From Anaerolineales bacterium (GTDB lineage: Bacteria > Chloroflexota > Anaerolineae > 4572-78 > J111): a stretch of DNA of 64,000 nucleotides. Below the pieces are notes generated by a model that did no database searches, was not told the origin of the DNA, and saw only the letters and a list, made by a program, of their open reading frames with translations. The DNA is taken from the NCBI GenBank assembly GCA_015075405.1, contig JABTUK010000005.1, forward strand, positions 1,123,747-1,187,746. Reading direction: 5' to 3'. Both the position numbers and the translations under genes were made by a program. This document shows positions 56,755 through 64,000 of this stretch, piece after piece (the first letter of the stretch is position 1; every line of letters begins with the position of its first letter).

Positions 56755-57720
56755 TTAAGCGGCTCCAAAGGTTAGCCCCAATTGGTTCAACCATTTGCGG
56801 TAAGCAATGGCCGTGCGGTCGCTGCGGAGATGCAGTTCGGCTTGCAAGTCGAGGGGGAGCAGTTCGGGCCGCTGCGATTCGACAATAGGGCGATCCTGGC
56901 TAAAAATTTTGTCCTGGTAAGCAATCAGTTCTGCTTCGGGCAGGTCGTGCCCATAATTCATGGCCATCCACATCCAGGCCGTGCTTTTTACGGTTTCGTG
57001 AGGCGTAATCATTAAGAGAATCGAGAAGGATTGGCTGGACTCTTTGAGCAGATAGGCGGTGAGCGGACGATAGGCCCGGTAGGTGTAGGTTACCGTATCG
57101 CCGACGCCCGTGCCGTAGGGGTCAGGCTGATAAACCCGCACCCCCTTTGCGATAACCCCCTCTGGCCCCATCTCCGCTTCATAATCCTCGATTTCGGGCC
57201 GTTCTTTGACACCCAGAATGCCCTCATGCACAAAGGGAAAGTGGCCGACATCCAGAAAGTTTTCCACAATGCGCGGTCCGCCGGCGTTGACCTCATACGG
57301 CCCGCAGAAAATTTTGCGATAGTCGCTTTTATCCCATTCCGGGAAGAGCGGAATATCGTGGGCCGGCTGCCCCAGCGAAACCCAAATCAGGTGGTAGCGT
57401 TCCTGGGCCTGATAGGTTTTGGCAACGGCTTTGGTCGGCGGAGTCTGGTCGGGGTGGGCGGGAATGTGGACACAATGTCCGCCGGTGTCGTAAGTCCACC
57501 CGTGATACGGGCAGGCCAACAGCCCGTCGGTCACCTGGCCCAGCGAGAGGCGGGCGCCGCGGTGCAGACACAAATCCTGCCAGGCCATCACCTGGCCGTT
57601 GCTGCGCCACAAAACAATATCCTCGCCCAGCAGGCGCAAGCCCTTCACCTCGCCCTCGGCCAGGTCTGCCGAGCGAGCGACAGGGTGCCAATCGTTAACT
57701 AAAACTGTATCTTCAATCAT
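56755..57720 (-). CDS. Rieske non-heme iron oxygenase, alpha subunit type
   Basis: About 321 residues. The Rieske 2Fe-2S motif is complete: CLHRGARLSLGQVTDGLLA then CPYHGW (C-x-H...C-x-x-H). The mononuclear iron site is in NFLDVGHFPFVHEG. Length and single-subunit appearance fit the vanillate demethylase/pheophorbide oxygenase-like group, which oxidises or demethylates aromatic or N-heterocyclic compounds with a separate reductase. No reductase is adjacent. The ATG at 57720 follows GAGG by five bases. Next to an LLM flavoprotein gene; substrate unknown. Confidence 0.9.
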   Translation of the reverse strand: MIEDTVLVNDWHPVARSADLAEGEVKGLRLLGEDIVLWRSNGQVMAWQDLCLHRGARLSLGQVTDGLLACPYHGWTYDTGGHCVHIPAHPDQTPPTKAVAKTYQAQERYHLIWVSLGQPAHDIPLFPEWDKSDYRKIFCGPYEVNAGGPRIVENFLDVGHFPFVHEGILGVKERPEIEDYEAEMGPEGVIAKGVRVYQPDPYGTGVGDTVTYTYRAYRPLTAYLLKESSQSFSILLMITPHETVKSTAWMWMAMNYGHDLPEAELIAYQDKIFSQDRPIVESQRPELLPLDLQAELHLRSDRTAIAYRKWLNQLGLTFGAA

Positions 57721-57742
57721 CAAAACCTCGCCGGTGTAGGTT

Positions 57743-57807
57743 TAAAAATAAAACGCCAACACATCGAATTAAAAGCAACTGACCTCTGGGTCAGGGCTGT
57801 GCTGGCG
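57743..57807 (-). terminator. Nested hairpin with T-run ahead of the Rieske gene
   Basis: On the minus strand CGCCAGCACA pairs with TGTGTTGGCG and is followed by TTTTATTTTT; an inner stem TGACC/GGTCA is nested inside. It ends 23 bases before the Rieske start, so it either terminates transcription from the LLM gene or attenuates the Rieske gene. Confidence 0.65.
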
Positions 57808-57923
57808 TGGAGAGGGGCCGGGATAAATTCCGGTAAATTTTGGAGCAAAAGGCCGTTTTTGTCAAGAACGGGGTCTATCTTAAGGTTAACCCGGAGGCTA
57901 TTCCAAGATTTTAATCTATCAAA

Positions 57924-57979
57924 GCGTGTTGCGTGTTGCGTCTTCCGTTTGGGTTACAAGACGCAAGACGCAACACGGA
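57924..57979. repeat. Snap-back heptamer array CGTGTTG / CAACACG
   Basis: CGTGTTG, CGTGTTG, CGTCTTC, then after a spacer AAGACG, CAAGACG, CAACACG. It lies downstream of the LLM gene. A sister array at 59052-59107 lies upstream of the same gene. Confidence 0.8.
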
Positions 57980-58006
57980 TTGAATAACTATCTTCTTGAA
58001 ACTACC

Positions 58007-59014
58007 TTATTCGCTGTAGCCGTCAGAGAAAACCTCGATCATCAGGTATGGGTCGCCCAGCGGATACAGGATGGGGCAGGTGCAGCCGTTAGCCACGTAC
58101 TCACGCACTTTGGCCTTCACCTCTTCCGGCGTGCCGCTGGCGGTGATGCGCTGCACCAGTTCATCGGGTACTAAAGGCATAGCCGATTTGATCTGCTCTT
58201 TGGTGGCCGGCCAGCCCAGGATGCTTTGAATTTTCTTGACCACCTCATCGCTAACGCCGCTGGCTTTGGCAATGTGCGGCTGCTGGGCCAGGTATTGAGT
58301 TAGCATCCAGCGCGCCCCATCCATCGCCTGGGCCTTGTCGGTGTGAACCGAGCAGATCATCAACTGCGGCCGGTCAATGTCGTCCAGAGTGCGCCCGGCT
58401 CGTTCAGCCCCGGTTTTTAAGGCGCTGAGCGCTTCATGGTTGTATTCGGGCGGGACGCAGTAATTCAGCACCGCGCCATCGGCAATTTCACCGGTCATCT
58501 CCATCATTTTCAGACCGGTTGCGCCGATCATGATCGGCACGTGGCGCGGCTCGCGGCGGCCATGCACCACGTCCAGCTCGATGCCTTTGACTTTGTGGAA
58601 CTCGCCGTTATAGGTCACGTTTTCCATATTGAGCAGGCGGCGCATCACTTCAATTGTTTCGCGCATGGCCAATAACGGTTTGCGCCGCTCGATGCCGACA
58701 TTAGCCGCCAGCGGGTCCCACCAGGCCCCGATGCCGCAGATGATCCGGTCGGGGGCCAGATCGTCGAGAGTGAGAAAGGTGGCGGCCAGCAGGCCAATGT
58801 TGCGGGTCCAGTTGTTGATCACCCCAGAGCCGACTTTGATCCGCTCGGTCACGGCGGCAAACGCGGCCATCGGCACAATCGCATCGCGGACCAGCCGGCT
58901 TTCGGCCTGCCACACCGCCTCAAACCCATGTTTTTCAGCATACTGGGCGATTTTCATCCCCTCGCGCAGCTCGTGGGCGTCTTGCAAATAGAGGGCTACT
59001 CGATCTTGACTCAT
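58007..59014 (-). CDS. LLM-class (F420/FMN) flavin-dependent oxidoreductase
   Basis: About 335 residues with the bacterial luciferase-like TIM barrel: IAQYAEKHGFEAVWQAESRL, RDAIVPMAAFAAVTERIKVG, GVINNWTRNIGLLAATFLTL, DDLAPDRIICGIGAWWDPLA, REPRHVPIMIGATGLKMMEM. The glycine and asparagine residues in VGSGVINNWTRN are typical of F420-dependent members such as methylene-H4MPT reductase relatives. The ATG at 59014 has AAAGGAG nine bases upstream; the ORF extension to 59098 is repeat sequence. Flanked on both sides by CGTGTTG heptamer arrays. Confidence 0.88.
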   Translation of the reverse strand: MSQDRVALYLQDAHELREGMKIAQYAEKHGFEAVWQAESRLVRDAIVPMAAFAAVTERIKVGSGVINNWTRNIGLLAATFLTLDDLAPDRIICGIGAWWDPLAANVGIERRKPLLAMRETIEVMRRLLNMENVTYNGEFHKVKGIELDVVHGRREPRHVPIMIGATGLKMMEMTGEIADGAVLNYCVPPEYNHEALSALKTGAERAGRTLDDIDRPQLMICSVHTDKAQAMDGARWMLTQYLAQQPHIAKASGVSDEVVKKIQSILGWPATKEQIKSAMPLVPDELVQRITASGTPEEVKAKVREYVANGCTCPILYPLGDPYLMIEVFSDGYSE

Positions 59015-59051
59015 TGGAAAAACTCCTTTGTTTTTAAGTTTATATGCAATA

Positions 59052-59107
59052 TACGTGTTGCGTCTTGCGTCTTGCCTGAGATAAAACAGACAGACCACGC
59101 AACACGT
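59052..59107. repeat. Snap-back heptamer array CGTGTTG / CGTCTTG
   Basis: CGTGTTG, CGTCTTG, CGTCTTG, spacer, then CACGCAACACG. Same unit as the array at 57924-57979 on the other side of the LLM gene. Confidence 0.8.
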
Positions 59108-59119
59108 TTTGGCTAATTT

Positions 59120-59216
59120 CAGTAAATCACAATTTTAGAGGACGCGGAGCGGGCACGCCCACGTGCCGAACGGAGCCGCACGTGGGCGTGCTGGCTCCTC
59201 AATTCGTGATTTACTG
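59120..59216. repeat. Class A-like element, copy A4 (different terminal sequence)
   Basis: 97 bp, ends CAGTAAATCACAATT and GTGATTTACTG, internal GCACGCCCACGTGC palindromes as in copy A3. Flanked by perfect 5-bp direct repeats AATTT (59115-59119 and 59217-59221). Confidence 0.75.
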
Positions 59217-59276
59217 AATTTAAATCTTGGAACTGCCAAGTGAAAATATTACGATTCACGTTTTACGTTTTATTGT

Positions 59277-60602
59277 TTACCGCACAAAATGTAACGTTTG
59301 AAACCTCTGCCGCAGGGCCACCACGTCCGGCTTGACCTGCTCCGGCGCTTCGTTTTTGACCAATACTCGGACAATCAACTCGGCTACGGCGGGCATGTCT
59401 GGCGGCTGCATGCCCCAGCGGGTGATCTCCTGCGTGCCCAGGCGAATGGCGTTGTAATCGCCCGCCACCGGCGGCAGGGGCAGGCCGATGCCGCTGGTTA
59501 GAATATTGGCTTTTTCCAGCCGCCGCGAAGCTGTCGTGCCGCCGCCAAAGTCCGCCGCCGGAATAGCGATGTGATGTGAAGCGGTAAAACCTCTCCCGGC
59601 GACGTGATAGACCGGGCAGCCGCCCGCGTCGAGCGCCTCGGCCAGGGTCTGGGCGTTGGCGATGCACATTTGGGCATACTCCCGGCCAAAGTCGCGCAAA
59701 TCCAGGCAGGCGACAATCAAGGCGGCGGTTTTGCTCAAATCGAAGTTGGCGGTCAGGCCGGGGAAGGCAATTTTATCCAGCCGCTCGGCCAGTTCCGCCG
59801 AATTGGTCAGGATCATGCCGGAGGGCGGGCCGCCAAACGATTTGTAGGTTGATGAGGTCATGAGGTGCGCCCCCTCGGCCAGGGGCTGCTGAAACTCGCC
59901 GCCGGCAATCAAGCCCGACATATGGGCGGCGTCGTACATCAGCCAGGCCCCCACCGAATCGGCAATTTCGCGCACCGCCGCCACCGGGAAGGGGAAGAGA
60001 CACATGCTCCCGGCAACGATAATCAGGCGGGGTTTGATTTCCTGAGCGCGGCGGGCCAGCGCGTCGAGATCAACGGTCATCTGGCCGGCGTCATAGGGTA
60101 CTTCATAAATATCCAACCCGTACAGGCCGGCGGCCCCGGCTCGATGATGGGTCACATGGCCGGCGGCGGCTTCGGAGAAGGCCATGATCCGCTCGCCCGG
60201 CTGAGTGCAGGCCATGTAGGCGTACAGGTTCGCCAGCGAGCCGCTGCCCACCCGAAACTCGACGTAGTCGCAGCGGAAAAGTTCTTTGAGCAGTTCGACC
60301 ACCATAATTTCAAGCTGCTCGGCGTAGCGCAGCCCGGTTTCGTATTTGTCGCCGGGGTAGCCCAAACTGGGCCGGCTGCCCACGCCCGAAGCCAACAGCC
60401 GCGCCCCTCGCGGGTTCATGATATTGGTCCCGGCGTATAGGCTGAGACATTCGCGGTCCATAAACTGCTCGTGCTGCGCTAACAGCGATTCAACCTCGGC
60501 TTCGAGTTGGGCCGAGGTCAGGGTACGATAGTGCGCGGCTTTTTGTTGAATAGCTTGTTCGAGGTGGGGCGGGACCCACTCTCGGAGGGGTGGTTGTATC
60601 AT
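59277..60602 (-). CDS. Serine hydroxymethyltransferase-like PLP enzyme
   Basis: 441 residues of the SHMT fold. Visible are ASGVGSRPSLGYPGDKYETG (the usual ASGTNxY-xEGYPG region, altered), VEFRVGSGSLANLYAYMACT, the PLP aspartate in AWLMYDAAHMSGLIAGGEFQ, and the Schiff-base lysine in MTSSTYKSFGGPPSGMILTN. The N-terminal substrate loop differs from housekeeping GlyA, so it may be a specialised aldolase or hydroxymethyltransferase acting on another amino acid. It lies near the Rieske and LLM genes but has no overlapping partner. Confidence 0.85.
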   Translation of the reverse strand: MIQPPLREWVPPHLEQAIQQKAAHYRTLTSAQLEAEVESLLAQHEQFMDRECLSLYAGTNIMNPRGARLLASGVGSRPSLGYPGDKYETGLRYAEQLEIMVVELLKELFRCDYVEFRVGSGSLANLYAYMACTQPGERIMAFSEAAAGHVTHHRAGAAGLYGLDIYEVPYDAGQMTVDLDALARRAQEIKPRLIIVAGSMCLFPFPVAAVREIADSVGAWLMYDAAHMSGLIAGGEFQQPLAEGAHLMTSSTYKSFGGPPSGMILTNSAELAERLDKIAFPGLTANFDLSKTAALIVACLDLRDFGREYAQMCIANAQTLAEALDAGGCPVYHVAGRGFTASHHIAIPAADFGGGTTASRRLEKANILTSGIGLPLPPVAGDYNAIRLGTQEITRWGMQPPDMPAVAELIVRVLVKNEAPEQVKPDVVALRQRFQTLHFVR

Positions 60603-60635
60603 CAAAATTAAATTCCCTAAAAGACTATTAAAAGA

Positions 60636-61292
60636 TCAATCGGGTATCTCGTCTAGTACATCTGTTGCAAACTGTTCAACAGCACTAATCCAGCTATTTA
60701 CCTCTTCTTTTCGTAACCGAGATACTTTGCCTGTTTTCTTTCTGTCCGCTCTATGAACGATTTAATGTCTTTGTTCCATTAGTTCCGTTAATTTAGGGTA
60801 AGTACTATTTACATTATCGGTTCTTATACCTATACTTCGTAAAATCCTGCTATTTCATCCGTATTATTGTAATTTGAGCGTTCCAATGATGTCTCTACAG
60901 CAAGCTTAATTAATTCGCTTACTGGTTGGTTCCGGTACTGTGTCAAATCCCCAAGTGAAAATGTGACGGCAGGTTTTTCTCTTCCGGTTATGGGCAGAGG
61001 TATCTTGTTCAATGTATTTGCCTCAGCTAAAGGTAGTTTCCAAGCAGCAATGCTCCTGTCAAACCAGCGGTACACCCTGGCTTGCAACGGCCTCAGCTAA
61101 AGGTAGTTTCCAAGCAGCAATGCTCCGCAAAAAATCTTCTAACGTAGCATGGAGAAAAACTGTAGCTGCACGTAATAAATCTGTGTATTCAACCATTTTG
61201 GTTTTCTCAGGAGCGTAGATTTCGTAAATGTTGACCAAGTTTTTTGCCCTGGTTAAATTCTTGTCTAAACGATCTTGAATTTGGTTCTTCAT
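60636..61292 (-). pseudogene. RiboL-PSP-HEPN-type RNase gene inactivated by three lesions
   Basis: The reconstructed protein starts MKNQIQDRLDKNLTRAKNLV, continues TDLLRAATVFLHATLEDFLR and SIAAWKLPLAEA, then NTLNKIPLPITGREKPAVTF, and ends RKEEVNSWISAVEQFATDVL-DEIPD. Three lesions break it. A 70-bp tandem duplication (61020-61126) shifts the frame. A one-base shift lies near 60835. A TAA replaces the residue in the catalytic motif RH-stop-IVHRAD (normally RHQIVHRAD) near 60755. The motif identifies a HEPN RNase of the kind found in defence and toxin systems. Confidence 0.85.
61020..61126. repeat. 70-bp tandem duplication inside the HEPN pseudogene
   Basis: The 37 bases 61020-61056 recur exactly at 61090-61126, a period of 70 bases. 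Removing one unit makes the two HEPN reading frames continuous. Confidence 0.92.
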
Positions 61293-61368
61293 AATTTAGC
61301 CCCTAGATTGTCTTAGCAAGGTCAATTATTACTGCCCTGTTCACAAACATGGACATTACGCCAGAGGC

Positions 61369-61480
61369 CGCCGGGGGATAAATCGCCCCGGCTACGAAAC
61401 AGCGCCCGATAAATCGGGCTTGGATAAGCCGGATTCATCCGGCGTAGTTCTCTAGCCCGGCTGATTTATCACCGGGCGGG
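61369..61480. repeat. Cluster of GATAAATC hairpins
   Basis: Hairpins GCCCGATAAATCGGGC and GCCGGATTCATCCGGC, and GGGGATAAATCGCCCC to their left; the outer GATAAATC also pairs with GATTTATC at 61462-61469. The gap 61293-61559 holds this and no gene. Confidence 0.7.
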
Positions 61481-61559
61481 CTGCTGTTACGGTCGAGCCA
61501 TTTGTACAACATCTTAGTGAACACGACATGATTTTCAAAGAAAGTGAGGTTTTCCCCCT

Positions 61560-61877
61560 TTGAGTACCTATACCCCCCAAGTCGGTGATGTGATCAAAAT
61601 GCGCTCCTGGCATGGAATTGTTTTGGATATTTTTCGCAGTGATGCTAACAAGACGGTGCTACAAGTACAAACCGTGCGAAATATCTTTCGCAAACTGGGG
61701 CCGGAATTAATTGAAGTTGATCTTGCGCCTGAGCATATTGCCCCGGCAACCCTGGAAGACCTGCATCGAGAAATTGCTTTGCATCGAGAGATGCAGGAAA
61801 ATGCGCTTCAACAGTTTATAAGCCAAGCCGCAGAGTCGTCAACCTTATCCGTTAGCGAGAAAGTGTTGGAAGTTTAG
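61560..61877 (+). CDS. Hypothetical 105-residue protein
   Basis: No family recognised. The first 60 residues look beta-rich (YTPQVGDVIKMRSWHGIVLD, KTVLQVQTVRNIFRKL), the last 45 helical and charged (ATLEDLHREIALHREMQENA). The only start is a TTG; GAGG lies 11 bases upstream. Codon usage is normal and it does not overlap another gene, so it is probably real. Downstream is a class F repeat. Confidence 0.5.
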   Translation: MSTYTPQVGDVIKMRSWHGIVLDIFRSDANKTVLQVQTVRNIFRKLGPELIEVDLAPEHIAPATLEDLHREIALHREMQENALQQFISQAAESSTLSVSEKVLEV

Positions 61878-61922
61878 GTGAACATCAATTGTTTCGGTCA
61901 TCATCCCGCGCCTCCTTTTCTT

Positions 61923-62060
61923 GGGAGTGTTCACGAGCCTGAGCACGTCGCCAATGATGAAATCTTTTGCTGGCGCTGACGGGAGACGGGAGACCGAGGA
62001 CCGGGTTGCTATCTGTAACCGGTCTCCCGTCCCCGGTCCCCGGTCGTATTTTCCAAGGAG
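61923..62060 (+). repeat. Class F framed repeat, copy F5
   Basis: Left border GGGAGTGTTCACGAGCCTGA, CCAATGATGAAAT tail, a core of CGGGAGA/CCGAGGA 7-mers folding back on CCGGTCT/CCCGTCC/CCGGTCC, right border ATTTTCCAAGGAG. Confidence 0.75.
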
Positions 62061-62107
62061 AGATTCTAAAGCAGAATAGGTCCAATGTAAAGAAAAGGCC
62101 GGCGCGT

Positions 62108-62262
62108 CTACGAAAATTTGGCGATAACCCTTTCGATAGCCTCGAGGCCCAGCTTTAGCTTTTCGAGTTCGGGGCCAAAGCTGATGCGGCAGTAGCTTTG
62201 ATAACGGCGCAGGGAGCGCCGCCGGTCGGGGTTGACATCAAAGAAAATGCCCGGCATTATAA
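62108..62262 (-). pseudogene. C-terminal fragment of a class I aminotransferase
   Basis: Reads DVIIMPGIFFDVNPDRRRSL, RRYQSYCRISFGPELEKLKL, GLEAIERVIAKFS and stop, which fits the end of a PLP-dependent aminotransferase (the Arg in YCRISFG binds the substrate carboxylate). Only about 55 residues remain; the rest is replaced by the deaminase gene, whose final codons overlap the fragment. Confidence 0.75.
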
Positions 62263-62739
62263 TTACGTCCAAAATCCCTCGTGAACCAGCCTGGCCTCCT
62301 CCTCGATCAGCGGGCCGATGACCTCCACCGGCCGGCCGCTGCGAGCGAAAACCTCGCGACAGGGCAGGCGCATGGTTTCGTTGTCGGGGTGACTGCTGCC
62401 GGTCATAGCATATAGCCCTTCCTCGCTCAAGGCAAAGACCACCCGGCCCACCCCGCCCCAATGAATGGCCCCGGCGCACATGGCGCACGGTTCGGTGCTG
62501 GTGTAGAGGGTGCAGTTGCGCAAGGTTGCGGGGTCGAACTGCCGCCAGGCCAGGCGAATGAGATTGGTTTCGGCGTGGCCGGTGCAGTCGCGCTCGCTGT
62601 TGACCGTGTTTTCGGCTTCGAGCAGCACGACGTTGTTTTCGTCAACCAGAATGGCCCCAAAGGGATGGTTGCCCCGCTCCCTGGCCCGCCGCGCTACCCC
62701 AATGGCGCGGCGCAAGTGTTGGAGATGAAGTTCGTCCAT
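62263..62739 (-). CDS. Nucleoside/guanine deaminase-like zinc enzyme
   Basis: About 158 residues. Zinc site: CTGHAETNLIRLAWRQ (H-A-E) and TEPCAMCAGAIHWGGVGRVV (P-C-x-x-C). NHPFGAILVDENNVVLLEAE and the later SSHPDNETMRLPCREVFARS are like bacterial guanine deaminases and related purine deaminases. The ATG at 62739 follows AGAGGA. It is the second base deaminase in the window. Its stop codon falls inside the aminotransferase remnant. Confidence 0.85.
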   Translation of the reverse strand: MDELHLQHLRRAIGVARRARERGNHPFGAILVDENNVVLLEAENTVNSERDCTGHAETNLIRLAWRQFDPATLRNCTLYTSTEPCAMCAGAIHWGGVGRVVFALSEEGLYAMTGSSHPDNETMRLPCREVFARSGRPVEVIGPLIEEEARLVHEGFWT

Positions 62740-63169
62740 CGTTAATCCTCTCTTGTCATCATCAGGTCTTACGCAGTTGATCAAGATAAAGAGCAGAATT
62801 TTCGGAATGAGAGAATAAAAATTCCTAAATTCTGTAGATTCTGCTCTGACTTACGCCATTTTCAATACCAACCGCGTAACTCTCGTCATCATCTGAATGT
62901 TACCTTAAACAAGGGTCTGCCCCAAAAGCCGGGTTGTTCATGTCATTCTGAGGCGAAGCCGAAGAATCCCTCGAATCTTCGCTTAAGACCTAAACCTGAC
63001 CGGCGGCTGAATTGAACCTTCTGAGCTAAAGTTGCCGCTCAACCCCTGAGTTGAGGTCGGTGTGGTTCAAGTTGTCTCTTTTTTCGACCTTTACCGGCGT
63101 CTCCTTTTCCAATTTTAAGGTTCTGGTACTTGACAACTGTACTATATCGGTAGGCCGCCCAACGCAGGT
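62740..63169. other. Intergenic region with repeats, no gene seen
   Basis: An inverted repeat AGAGCAGAAT/ATTCTGCTCT at 62790-62847, then a GTCATTCTGAGGCGAAGC motif (62940-62957), a relative of class G. The remainder (62980-63169) contains short GC-rich inverted stretches and the presumed 3' region of the gene at 63170. No tRNA or promoter was recognised. Confidence 0.5.
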
Positions 63170-64000
63170 TTAAACTATTTTCTCCGTCCATTTTTTTGCA
63201 AGAGCAACGCATACATCCTCATAGAGTTCTCTCAAATCATTTTCTTTTGTCAAAAGTTCTCTACAAAACGTAGCAGTAAATAGATAATCTAAATCTGCAA
63301 CAGCGTTCGTAATATGTTTGTCTCGTATACTTTCAAATCCCCCCTTAGCTATGTATTTGAGACCTCTAGCAGCGATACAAAGAAAATTGTGACTCGAAGC
63401 AGACGGACAAGACACCAGGTGTTTGGCGGCATCCTCTGACCATCCCAAACTAATCATTGAAAAATAACACATTTTAGAAAGGAACGGCATTGTGAGAAGT
63501 TCCTGAAATAAATTACGGTCTCCTTTACGCAACTGTTTGATGGCACTATTTGGTAATGATGATTTCCAAAATTCTATAGACGCAGCAACATATTTTCTGT
63601 TTTCTGAATGATTCAGTTGTTGTTCATGAGCCATAGCTTGCGCTTCAAGCACATCTTTTTCTAACGAGTCTAAAAATGTAGTCATGCCTTTATTGATCTC
63701 ATAGAGTATTCTTTGCACATGTAACGTTCCTATGCGGTCCACAATATCAAATTGAGGGATTCCAGAGTTTCGCTCCATCCTAAGTAATTTGCCGCATGAG
63801 TAAGCTACTAAAACACTCTCTGGATATTTAGCTAGAACTTTTAGTGACTGTTGAACTGTATATTTCCAATTAGGATTTTTCATCATTTCAACAAAAGCTG
63901 TGTCAGCTAAAATAATGAACTCGTTATTTATATTTGCTCTGGCTATACACTCAGAAAGCAATTGCTCATCCCGAAGGTAGTTCTGGTCAACAACTATAAA
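63170..64000 (-). CDS. Hypothetical protein with a PIN-like start, 5' end outside the window
   Basis: The frame is open beyond 63961 to the window edge (FIVVDQNYLRDEQLLSECIA), so the start lies to the right. The beginning (VVDQNYLR, then FIILADTAFVEMMKNPNWKY) resembles PIN-domain proteins with spaced acidic residues. The rest (about 200 residues) is helical and not recognised. Composition is clearly A+T-richer than neighbours, suggesting recent acquisition. A toxin or defence nuclease is possible; confidence low. Confidence 0.55.
   Translation of the reverse strand, partial: FIVVDQNYLRDEQLLSECIARANINNEFIILADTAFVEMMKNPNWKYTVQQSLKVLAKYPESVLVAYSCGKLLRMERNSGIPQFDIVDRIGTLHVQRILYEINKGMTTFLDSLEKDVLEAQAMAHEQQLNHSENRKYVAASIEFWKSSLPNSAIKQLRKGDRNLFQELLTMPFLSKMCYFSMISLGWSEDAAKHLVSCPSASSHNFLCIAARGLKYIAKGGFESIRDKHITNAVADLDYLFTATFCRELLTKENDLRELYEDVCVALAKKWTEKIV

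Overview
The window looks like a chromosomal stretch of an uncultured Chloroflexota bacterium (Anaerolineae or Caldilineae-like). This is an inference from gene content, not from a marker gene: paired XylFGH-type sugar ABC systems, BMP-family nucleoside ABC genes, a winged-helix AAA ATPase, F420/LLM-type oxidoreductases, a PASTA kinase next to FtsH, and very many short palindromic intergenic repeats. No rRNA, tRNA or CRISPR array was seen. Coding is mostly on the minus strand.

Layout. 1-3340: an autoregulated minus-strand operon (FtsX permease, stand-alone LuxR HTH, TetR) behind a consensus promoter with a palindromic operator. 3.5-9.1 kb: AAA ATPase, YihY, a HEPN/MNT toxin-antitoxin pair coupled to a DUF2071 gene, a cupin and a tandem GNAT. 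9.2-21.0 kb: the most interesting region. Two xylose-type sugar ABC transporters (one with an RbsA-like double ATPase, one with a single 256-residue ATPase) lie between an ABC-ATPase/histidine-kinase fusion (with a class II aldolase) and a REC-HTH-REC response regulator that looks leaderless. I infer a sugar-sensing two-component system whose kinase carries a transporter-type nucleotide-binding domain with an altered H-switch and signature.

21-41.5 kb: a membrane-anchored glycosidase-like protein, a yeast-type cytosine deaminase, a BMP-type nucleoside ABC system split by an island (Mrr-like nuclease, DUF433/DUF5615 remnant, fragment of a second ATPase gene), then FdrA/DUF1116 (oxamate carbamoyltransferase-like) with a restriction-modification pair coupled to its stop codon, a complete IS1595-type element with 8-bp target duplications, and a cyclase-family hydrolase. 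Together these suggest nucleobase uptake and degradation. 41.7-53.8 kb: orphan McrC, a fucokinase-like/UDP-sugar pyrophosphorylase fusion beside a second nucleotidyltransferase, DUF4160/DUF2442, a PASTA kinase and FtsH. 54-64 kb: DUF2330 between two copies of one palindromic repeat, a second BMP lipoprotein, Rieske and LLM oxidoreductases, an SHMT-like enzyme, a multiply broken HEPN RNase gene, a deaminase fused at its stop codon to an aminotransferase remnant, and a partial gene at the right edge.

Intergenic space is crowded with at least five repeat classes, named here A, C, F, G and heptamer arrays: MITE-like class A (about 92 bp, 5-bp flanking direct repeats), class C (AGTTCCC palindromes), class F (conserved borders around locus-specific hairpin cores), class G (GTCATTTCGA inverted repeats), and snap-back arrays of 7-mers whose unit differs at each locus.
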